From NCBI GenBank assembly GCA_016195145.1, contig JACQAF010000262.1:1-6069 (forward strand): DNA of 6,069 nucleotides, in the 5' to 3' direction. The stretch's first letter is position 1; every line of letters begins with the position of its first letter. Under the pieces are notes generated by a model, which did not search any database, was not told where the DNA came from, and saw only the letters and a list, made by a program, of their open reading frames with translations. Made by a program: the position numbers and the translations under genes. Origin of the DNA: Rhodospirillales bacterium. Its GTDB lineage: Bacteria > Pseudomonadota > Alphaproteobacteria > CACIAM-22H2. Shown piece after piece: positions 1 to 5,705 of the stretch.

Positions 1-662
1 AAGACCCGGTTTCCTACGTCGCCGTCGATATATCGTCCGAACATCTCGCGGCGTCGACCGCGCGCATCGCCGCCGACTATCCGGCGCTCGGCGTCACCGC
101 GCTGATCGCCGATTTCACCGGCGCGTTCCGCCTGCCGCCGCCGCGCCGGCAGCCCGATACGCTCGCCGGACTATTCACCGGCTCGACCATCGGTAATTTC
201 ACCCCGACCGAGGCGCTCGCCTTCCTGCGCAACGCCGCCAGCCTGCTCAAGGACGCGCGCGGCGGTCTTCTTGTCGGCGTCGACCTTAAGAAGGACGAGG
301 ACATCCTCAACGCCGCCTATAACGACGCGGCCGGCGTCACCGCCGACTTCAACCTCAACCTTCTCGACCGCATCAACCGTGAGCTCGACGGCAATTTTGT
401 TCGCGACCGCTTCCGGCATCGCGCCTTCTACAACCCGATCGAGGGGCGGATCGAGATGCATCTCGAGAGCCTCGCCACACAGCGCGTGTCGGTCGCCGGC
501 CAGGCCTTCGCTTTCGCCGCCGGCGAAACAATTCACACCGAAAACTCCTATAAGTACGCGGTCGAGGAGTTCCGGGCGCTCGCGGTCCGCGCCGGCTTCC
601 GGCCGGAGCGGGTGTGGACCGACGACGACTGCCTGTTCAGCATTCACTACCTGCGCGCCTGA
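1..662 (+). CDS. egtD: L-histidine N-alpha-methyltransferase EgtD, C-terminal part (5' end outside window)
   Basis: EgtD uses three S-adenosylmethionine molecules to trimethylate the histidine alpha-amino group. The product, hercynine, is the common precursor of ergothioneine and selenoneine. The reading frame is open from position 3 to the TGA at 660-662, giving 219 visible residues; the family is about 320 long, so roughly the first 100 residues, including SAM motif I, lie upstream. Visible hallmarks, counted in visible codons, are a YVAVDIS segment near the start (SAM-site strand), GSTIGNF at 60-66, Tyr106 within AAYNDAAGVTADFN, Met152 in RIEMHLES, and Glu180/Ser182 in IHTENSYKY. From memory of the mycobacterial EgtD structure, these match the histidine-binding Gly161, Asn166, Tyr206, Met252, Glu282 and Ser284, so the substrate pocket looks intact. 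The gene lies 19 bp upstream of the selD fusion on the same strand, probably co-transcribed, and would supply hercynine to SenA. Confidence 0.95.
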   Translation, partial: DPVSYVAVDISSEHLAASTARIAADYPALGVTALIADFTGAFRLPPPRRQPDTLAGLFTGSTIGNFTPTEALAFLRNAASLLKDARGGLLVGVDLKKDEDILNAAYNDAAGVTADFNLNLLDRINRELDGNFVRDRFRHRAFYNPIEGRIEMHLESLATQRVSVAGQAFAFAAGETIHTENSYKYAVEEFRALAVRAGFRPERVWTDDDCLFSIHYLRA

Positions 663-672
663 ACGATATAAA
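643..672 (+). promoter_or_regulatory. Possible sigma70-like promoter for a nearly leaderless selD transcript
   Basis: TTCACT at 643-648 (4 of 6 against TTGACA) is followed after 18 bp by TATAAA at 667-672 (5 of 6 against TATAAT). The -10-like box sits in an AT-rich patch between the egtD stop and the selD ATG, conspicuous in this GC-rich window. No Shine-Dalgarno sequence is visible before the ATG at 682, and a start about 7 bp after the -10 box would leave a leader of only a few bases. The match is modest, and simple readthrough from egtD would also explain selD expression. Confidence 0.25.
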
Positions 673-681
673 CTTCGACAC

Positions 682-2949
682 ATGACGCCGGCGGATACCC
701 CGACGGTCAAGGATCTGGTGCTGATCGGCGGCGGTCACGCCCATGTCTTTGTCCTGAAAAACTTCGGTATGAAGAAGATGCCGGGCGTGCGTCTGACGCT
801 GATCGCCCGCGACGTCCTCACGCCGTATTCCGGCATGCTGCCGGGCTTCATCGCCGGCCACTATACGTTCGAGGAATGCCATATCGACCTGCGCCCGCTC
901 GCCGGGTTCGCCGGCGCGCGGCTTTATCACGACGAGGCGGTCGGCATCGACCGTGCCAACCGGCGCGTCTTGTGCGCGAACCGCCCGCCAGTACCCTATG
1001 ACGTGCTGTCGCTCGATATCGGTTCGCGCCCGCGCCAGGCCGATGTGCCCGGCGCCGCCGATTTCGCCACGCCGGTCAAGCCGATCGACCGTTTCGCCGG
1101 CCGCTGGGAAAAGATCGTCGCCCGCGTCATGGCCTCGGACGGGCCGTTGCGCATCGGCCTCGTCGGCGGCGGCGCGGGCGGGATAGAGCTGACGCTCGCC
1201 ATCCAATTTCGCCTGCGCCACCTGATGCGCGCCGCCGGGCGCGATCCCGACCGCGTCAGCTTCCATCTCGTCACCGCCAACGGCCTGCTGCCGACCCATA
1301 ACCCCAAGGTTCAGGCTGCATTCGCCCGCACGCTCGCTGCGCGCGGCATTGCCGTTCATCTCGGCCATCCGGTCGTCGCGGTCGAACCGGGGCTGGTACG
1401 ATGCGCCAACGGAGCCGAAATCCCGCTCGATGAAATCTTGTGGGTGACGCAGGCCGGCGCCGCGCCGTGGCCCGGGGATGCGGGCCTTGATTGCGACGAG
1501 GCCGGCTTCGTCAAGGTGCGCGACACGCTGCAGAGCCTGACCGATCCGGACATCTTCGCTGCCGGCGATGTCGCCGCTGTCGTCGATCATCCGCGCCCCA
1601 AGGCCGGCGTGTTTGCCGTGCGCCAGGGCCGGCCGCTCGCCGACAATCTGCGCCGCGCGCTCGCCGGCGAGGCGCCGCAGCCCTTCGTGCCGCAACGCGA
1701 ATTCCTGTCGCTGATCTCGACCGGCGACAAATACGCCATCGCCTCGCGCGGCGGCTGGACCGCCGAAGGGCGCTGGCTGTGGCGGCTCAAGGACTGGATC
1801 GATCGTCGCTTCATGCGCAAGTTCAGCGATCTGCCGGAAATGCCGGCGCATGCGGGGCCGGTGATCGCCGCCGGCGTCGCCGACGGTGCGGCGCTGAAGG
1901 AAATCTCGGCCATTGCCATGCGCTGCGGCGGCTGCGGGGCCAAGGTCGGCAGTTCGGTCCTGTCGCGGGTTATCGGCCGCCTCGACGGCCGGACACGCGA
2001 CGATGTGCTGATCGGCCTCGGCGCGCCCGACGATGCGGCCGTGGTCCGCGTGCCGGCGGGCAAGGCGATGGTGCATACGGTGGATTTCTTCCGCTCGTTC
2101 GTCGACGATCCGTATGTCTTCGGCCAGATCGCGGCCAATCATGCGCTCGGCGACGTCTTCGCCATGGGGGCGGAGCCGCAAACCGCGCTCGCCATCGCCT
2201 CGGTTCCCTACGGCCTCGAGGCGAAAATCGAAGACGATCTGTTCCAGATGATGTCGGGCGCGCTCAAGACGCTCGATGCGGCCGACACCGCGCTGGTCGG
2301 CGGCCATACGAGCGAGGGGGCGGAACTCGCCCTCGGCTTCGCCATCAACGGCCTGATCAACGAGAACGCCATCCTGCGCAAGGCGGGCCTCGCGCCGGGC
2401 CAGAGCCTGATCCTCACCAAGCCGATCGGCACCGGCACGCTATTCGCCGCCGCGATGCGCAACAAGGCGAAAGGGGCGTGGATCGACGCCGCACTCGCCT
2501 CGATGACCGTTTCGGCGCGCGACGCCGCCGCCTGCCTCCAGCGCCACGGCGCCGCCGCCTGCACCGATGTCACCGGCTTCGGCCTGCTCGGCCATCTGGT
2601 CGAGATGGTCAAGCCGTCAGGCGTCGATATCGAACTCGATATCGACGCGGTGCCGCTGCTCGACGGCGCGCTGGAGACGACGCGCGCCGGCATCTTCAGC
2701 TCGCTTCAGCCGCAGAACGTCCGTCTGCGCCGCGCCGTGCACGACGTCGAGACGGCGGCACGCGATCCGCGCTTCGCGCTGCTGTTCGATCCGCAGACGG
2801 CGGGCGGGCTGCTGGCCAGCGTGCCGACCGATGCCACGGCAACTTGCATCGACGAGCTGAAACGCCTCGGCTACGCCCGCACGGCGATCATCGGGCGGGT
2901 CCTGCCGCAAAGCGATGCACTGTCGCCGATCCGCATCAGCCGTCGCTGA
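682..2949 (+). CDS. selD: Fused pyridine nucleotide-disulfide oxidoreductase / selenide, water dikinase (SelD; SenC role)
   Basis: A 755-residue two-domain protein. Residues about 9-370 form an FAD/NAD(P)H oxidoreductase of the type known N-terminal to SelD: first nucleotide-binding loop LIGGGHAH (14-21), second loop LVGGGAGGIE (160-169), and an FAD-binding AAGD (293-296). Residues about 410-755 are selenophosphate synthetase, which makes selenophosphate from ATP and selenide. MRCGGCGAKV (413-422) holds the expected catalytic Cys418 and Lys421. DDAAVV (450-455), TVDFF (466-470), GDVFAMGA (490-497) and a later GGHTSEGAE are the ATP/metal-binding signatures. The catalytic residue is Cys (TGC), not selenocysteine. 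In this neighbourhood the selenophosphate most likely feeds SenB; service to tRNA or Sec pathways cannot be excluded. The oxidoreductase may reduce selenium to selenide for its partner domain (inference). The ATG at 682 was chosen because the flavin fold begins eight residues later; reading further upstream only overlaps egtD in a wrong frame. The 3' end overlaps senB by 14 bp. Confidence 0.93.
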   Translation: MTPADTPTVKDLVLIGGGHAHVFVLKNFGMKKMPGVRLTLIARDVLTPYSGMLPGFIAGHYTFEECHIDLRPLAGFAGARLYHDEAVGIDRANRRVLCANRPPVPYDVLSLDIGSRPRQADVPGAADFATPVKPIDRFAGRWEKIVARVMASDGPLRIGLVGGGAGGIELTLAIQFRLRHLMRAAGRDPDRVSFHLVTANGLLPTHNPKVQAAFARTLAARGIAVHLGHPVVAVEPGLVRCANGAEIPLDEILWVTQAGAAPWPGDAGLDCDEAGFVKVRDTLQSLTDPDIFAAGDVAAVVDHPRPKAGVFAVRQGRPLADNLRRALAGEAPQPFVPQREFLSLISTGDKYAIASRGGWTAEGRWLWRLKDWIDRRFMRKFSDLPEMPAHAGPVIAAGVADGAALKEISAIAMRCGGCGAKVGSSVLSRVIGRLDGRTRDDVLIGLGAPDDAAVVRVPAGKAMVHTVDFFRSFVDDPYVFGQIAANHALGDVFAMGAEPQTALAIASVPYGLEAKIEDDLFQMMSGALKTLDAADTALVGGHTSEGAELALGFAINGLINENAILRKAGLAPGQSLILTKPIGTGTLFAAAMRNKAKGAWIDAALASMTVSARDAAACLQRHGAAACTDVTGFGLLGHLVEMVKPSGVDIELDIDAVPLLDGALETTRAGIFSSLQPQNVRLRRAVHDVETAARDPRFALLFDPQTAGGLLASVPTDATATCIDELKRLGYARTAIIGRVLPQSDALSPIRISRR

Positions 2950-3895
2950 TCTCGCCGAGAAGCCGCCGCCACGCCCCGACTTCGCGCGCCGGCCGGAACA
3001 TACGCGCCCGGGCCCGACATTTGCGCTTGAGCAGACGATAGAATTCCCTGTCATTTTCTGCCCGGCGCAGCAGACGGGCGAGAGCCGCCGTATCGCCGAC
3101 CGCGAAATAGCCCGGATAGTCGCGTCCCAGCAGGCCGATATTGCCCTCGATCCGCGAGGCGATCACCGGCACGCCGGCGATGACGGCTTCGGACACCGCG
3201 TTGGCCCCGCCTTCGGCGAGCGATGTGTGGACGAGAAGATGGCTCTGCGCCAGCAGCCGGCGCACCGCTGCCCCCGACACATCGCCGCGCCAGACATAAC
3301 GCGGATTGGCGCGCATCTCGGCTTCGGCCTCAGCCGCCCAGACAGGCGTGTGCGCAGCGCCCACATGCACGACGCGCAGCCGCGACCCTTCCGGCAGAAG
3401 CCGTGACGCGGCGGCTGCGCGCAAGGGGTCCTTCACCTCGCGCAGATGGCCGATAACGGCAGCGGTGAAATGCCGACCGCCGAACCTCCGCGGGCGAGGC
3501 AGCGGCGGCGCGGATTGATGGATCACCCGTATTTTGCCGCGCAGACGACGGGGCACCTTGCCGATCGCCGCGTCGTGGAGCATGACCAGCCGGTCGGCCG
3601 TCTCCATCGAGCGCAAGGTCGGCGCGGGGTCGGCAGCAAGATATTCGTTGATGTCGGTGCCGCTCAGCGCGAGGATCAGCTTGCCCTGCGGCCGCGCGGC
3701 GCGGAAGCGGGCGATGGCGGCGGCGCTGCGCCAGGCATGGACGGCGATCATCAGCGCCGCCGGCTCGCCGGCGTAATCGGTTGCGATCTTCACCCGGTGG
3801 CCGAGGCGGCGCAGAATACGGGCCCAGCGCACCGCCGTGGTGCGGTTGCCGTGGCGGGTGCCGCGGGCGGCGGGTGTCACAAGGACGATATGCAT
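2936..3895 (-). CDS. senB: Selenosugar synthase SenB (GT-B fold, GT4-like glycosyltransferase)
   Basis: SenB makes the selenosugar donor of selenoneine synthesis, transferring the sugar of a UDP-sugar to selenium from selenophosphate (known from the Variovorax sen cluster). This copy is 319 residues. The N-terminus MHIVLVTPA, then HGNRTTAVRWARILRRLGH (15-33), and LSGTD (77-81) are characteristic of the family. The C-terminal nucleotide-sugar domain has EGGANAVSEAVIAGVPVIAS (228-247), followed by GNIGLLGRDYPGYF (251-264). No signal peptide or membrane segment is seen, so it is probably cytoplasmic. The frame is open 150 bases further upstream, but that extension is low-complexity Arg/Ser/Pro sequence complementary to senA; the ATG at 3895-3893 begins exactly where family similarity starts. 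A weak GGAA (3909-3906) precedes it. The gene is antisense to its partners: it overlaps the selD end by 14 bp, and its start codon shares two bases with that of senA. Confidence 0.92.
   Translation of the reverse strand: MHIVLVTPAARGTRHGNRTTAVRWARILRRLGHRVKIATDYAGEPAALMIAVHAWRSAAAIARFRAARPQGKLILALSGTDINEYLAADPAPTLRSMETADRLVMLHDAAIGKVPRRLRGKIRVIHQSAPPLPRPRRFGGRHFTAAVIGHLREVKDPLRAAAASRLLPEGSRLRVVHVGAAHTPVWAAEAEAEMRANPRYVWRGDVSGAAVRRLLAQSHLLVHTSLAEGGANAVSEAVIAGVPVIASRIEGNIGLLGRDYPGYFAVGDTAALARLLRRAENDREFYRLLKRKCRARARMFRPAREVGAWRRLLGEISDG
3881..3885 (+). promoter_or_regulatory. Shine-Dalgarno site of senA, inside senB
   Basis: AAGGA lies 8 bp before the ATG at 3894, an ideal spacing. It is the best ribosome-binding site seen in the window and decides the senA start in favour of ATG 3894 over the in-frame GTG at 3837. 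The same bases on the other strand fall in codons 4-5 of senB (Val-Leu), so both functions constrain this stretch. Confidence 0.65.
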
Positions 3896-3896
3896 G
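3893..3896. other. CATG palindrome carrying the start codons of both senB and senA
   Basis: The four bases CATG give ATG on the plus strand at 3894-3896 (senA) and ATG on the minus strand at 3895-3893 (senB). The two genes are head to head with start codons overlapping by two bases, so there is no intergenic region for either promoter. The observation depends on both start choices. The senB start is set by the family-typical MHIVLVTPA N-terminus, and the senA start by AAGGA 8 bp upstream. Confidence 0.7.
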
Positions 3897-5222
3897 GCGA
3901 CGGCGTTCCGGTCCCCCGATAAGTCAACCGTTCCCGAGGCGGGCGAGCTGATCGCCGGCCTGCGCGCCGCCCGCGCGCGCCTTCTCGAGGTCGTCGCCGG
4001 GCTCGACGGACCCCGATTGATGGGCCCGCAGATCGACATCGTCAACCCCGTGCTGTGGGAAATCGGCCATATCGGCTGGTTTCACGAGCACTGGATCCTG
4101 CGCGGCCTCGACGGCCGGCCGCCGCTGATCGACGGCGCCGACGCCCTGTGGGATTCGAGCGCCGTCGCGCACGCGACGCGCTGGAGCCTGCCGTTGCCGG
4201 ACCTTGCGCGCACGCACGCCTATCTCGCCGAGGTCGAACGCCGGCTGATCGCGCGTCTCGACGCCCGCCCGCCCGATGCGCGCGACGTTTATTTCTACCA
4301 GCTTGTCGCCCGGCACGAGGACATGCATGTCGAGGCGCTCGCCTATACCCGCCAGACGCTTGCCTACCCCGCGCCGCATTTCGTCGGCGCGACGCCGCCG
4401 CCGGCCGCCGGCCCGTGGCCCGGCGACGTGGCGATTCCCGGCGGCACCTGGCGTCTCGGCTCTACGTCCGACGAGGGCTTTATCTTCGACAACGAGAAAT
4501 GGGCGCATCCGGTCGAGGCGGCGCCGTTCCGCATCGCCCGCGCGCCGGTGACCAATGCGGAGTTCGCCGCCTTCGTCGATGCCGGCGGTTACCAGAACCG
4601 CCAGTGGTGGAACGAGGCGGGATGGGCGTGGCGCACGGAAACGAACGCCGAGCGGCCGCGCTATTGGCTCGGCGGCAAATGGCAGGGGCTGCGCTGGCGG
4701 CGCTATGACCGCGAGGAAGCGCTGCCCCCGCATGCGCCGGTAACGTTTCTCGGTTGGCACGAGGCCGATGCCTATTGTCGCTGGGCCGGCCGGCGCCTGC
4801 CGAGCGAAGCCGAATGGGAGGTCGCCGCCGCCGGCGCGCCGAATGCGGGCGGAACCGGCCTTGCGCCGATCAAGCGGCGCTATCCGTGGGGCGACGCACC
4901 GCCGACGCCGGCCCGCGTCAATCTCGGCTTCGCGCATGACGGCCTCGCCGATGTCGCCGCCTTCGCCGATGGCGACAGCGCCTTCGGTTGCCGCCAGATG
5001 CTCGGCAATGTCTGGGAATGGACGGCATCGACCTTCGCGCCGTTCCCCGGCTTCTCGCCCGATCCCTACAAGGACTATTCGCAGCCCTGGTTCGGCACCC
5101 GCAAGGTCTTGCGCGGCGGATGCTGGGCGACCGCGCCGCGGCTCGCCCGCAACGGCTACCGGAATTTCTTCACCCCCGACCGCACCGACGTTTTCGCCGG
5201 CTTCCGCACCTGCGCCCCGTAG
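3894..5222 (+). CDS. senA: Selenoneine synthase SenA (EgtB-like non-heme iron enzyme)
   Basis: SenA is an oxygen-dependent iron enzyme that joins a selenosugar to the imidazole of hercynine, the key C-Se bond step toward selenoneine. The protein has 442 residues. The N-terminal DinB-like helical domain carries His59 in NPVLWEIGHIGW and His141/His145 in HEDMH, a 3-His iron site matching His51/134/138 of mycobacterial EgtB. Residues about 180-442 are the FGE-sulfatase (C-type-lectin-like) domain: IPGGTWRLG, FDNEKWAHPV, GNVWEW (371-376), LRGGCWAT (406-413) and GYRNFF (421-426). SenA is preferred over ergothioneine-making EgtB for two reasons: the NP-LWE-GH--WF-E-W segment replaces the SP-KWH-AH-TWFFE pattern of EgtB, and the gene adjoins senB and selD. 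The start at 3894 has a good ribosome-binding site; a GTG at 3837 would add 19 residues antisense to senB. EgtB-like ergothioneine activity with a sulfur donor remains the alternative. Confidence 0.88.
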   Translation: MATAFRSPDKSTVPEAGELIAGLRAARARLLEVVAGLDGPRLMGPQIDIVNPVLWEIGHIGWFHEHWILRGLDGRPPLIDGADALWDSSAVAHATRWSLPLPDLARTHAYLAEVERRLIARLDARPPDARDVYFYQLVARHEDMHVEALAYTRQTLAYPAPHFVGATPPPAAGPWPGDVAIPGGTWRLGSTSDEGFIFDNEKWAHPVEAAPFRIARAPVTNAEFAAFVDAGGYQNRQWWNEAGWAWRTETNAERPRYWLGGKWQGLRWRRYDREEALPPHAPVTFLGWHEADAYCRWAGRRLPSEAEWEVAAAGAPNAGGTGLAPIKRRYPWGDAPPTPARVNLGFAHDGLADVAAFADGDSAFGCRQMLGNVWEWTASTFAPFPGFSPDPYKDYSQPWFGTRKVLRGGCWATAPRLARNGYRNFFTPDRTDVFAGFRTCAP

Positions 5223-5226
5223 GTTC

Positions 5227-5694
5227 CTAAAGCAGGCGCGGGGCGTCGGGATCGACGACCAGCAGATGATCGACCGGCAGGCCGGTGATGCGGGCGAGCG
5301 TCTCGGCGGTCAGCGAACGGTGGCAATCGCGCGGATTGCGCTCGAGACACATCAGGCACGCATTGCCGTCGCGCGCCAGCGTCGCCGCGCGGTCGAGATC
5401 GGCCAGTGCCGCCGGGCTGTCGAGATGACGCATATAGGCGGCGCGATAGGATTCGGCCGGCGCATTTTCTGCGGGCGGCGCATGTTTCGCCGGATTGCCG
5501 AGCCCGCGCAGATGGACATAGGAGATGCCGGCCGCCGCGACCGCCTCGGCAAGCGCCGCCTGGGCGAATTCGGGCCGGCGCGACCACGGGATCGCGCGCA
5601 CATCGACCAGCGTCGTTACGCCGGCGGCGCGCAAGGTTGCGATGAAATCGGCGAGCCGCGCGCCCTGATAGCCGATGGTGCGCAACGCCGGCAT
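5227..5694 (-). CDS. DUF488 family protein
   Basis: A small 155-residue protein of the DUF488 family; no reaction is firmly established for it. Visible hallmarks are TIGYQG at residues 6-11, LVDVRAIPWSRRPEF at 29-43, ISYVHLRGLGN at 57-67, and the C-terminal LMCLERNPRDCHRS at 114-127 with Cys116, Cys124 and His125. The conserved cysteines and the CHR motif suggest metal, nucleotide or redox chemistry, but that is inference. It lacks a signal peptide and is probably cytoplasmic. The ATG at 5694-5692 places the family motif five residues in; only a weak GGA precedes it. It lies 11 bp after the stop of the MscS-like gene on the same strand, probably one transcript, and converges on senA with only 4 bp between the two stop codons. 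Nothing in its sequence links it to selenium. Confidence 0.85.
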   Translation of the reverse strand: MPALRTIGYQGARLADFIATLRAAGVTTLVDVRAIPWSRRPEFAQAALAEAVAAAGISYVHLRGLGNPAKHAPPAENAPAESYRAAYMRHLDSPAALADLDRAATLARDGNACLMCLERNPRDCHRSLTAETLARITGLPVDHLLVVDPDAPRLL

Positions 5695-5705
5695 CGTCCG
5701 CGCGG

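Noticed and set aside
271..681. Upstream extension of the selD fusion frame
   Set aside because: This stretch overlaps egtD in a different frame and encodes Ser/Thr/Arg/Pro-rich nonsense. The flavin-binding fold begins right after the ATG at 682.
637..2307. Long minus-strand open frame (556 codons) opposite the oxidoreductase-SelD fusion
   Set aside because: It is fully antisense to a gene with clear domain motifs. Its translation is Arg/Ala/Gly/Asp-rich with no recognisable motif, as expected from shadow frames in GC-rich DNA.
1491..3041. Plus-strand open frame (516 codons) in another frame over the SelD region
   Set aside because: The translation is almost entirely Arg/Ala/Pro/Gly low-complexity sequence. 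It overlaps the real SelD domain and is a high-GC frame artefact.
3922..3927. TTGACT on the minus strand upstream of senB, resembling a -35 box
   Set aside because: No -10-like sequence follows at 16-19 bp; the downstream DNA is GC-rich (GCCGTC at the expected place). A lone hexamer inside senA is not enough to call a promoter.
3896..4045. 50-residue N-terminal extension of SenB on the minus strand
   Set aside because: It is complementary to the conserved N-terminal domain of senA, is low in complexity, and precedes the family-typical MHIVLVTPA start.
3924..4937. Minus-strand open frame (337 codons) opposite senA
   Set aside because: It is antisense to the well-supported senA gene, has no recognisable motif and an Arg/Ala/Gly-rich composition.
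5220..5229. Possible bidirectional terminator between senA and the DUF488 gene
   Set aside because: Only 4 bp separate the stop codons, and no GC-rich hairpin with a T-run is visible there.
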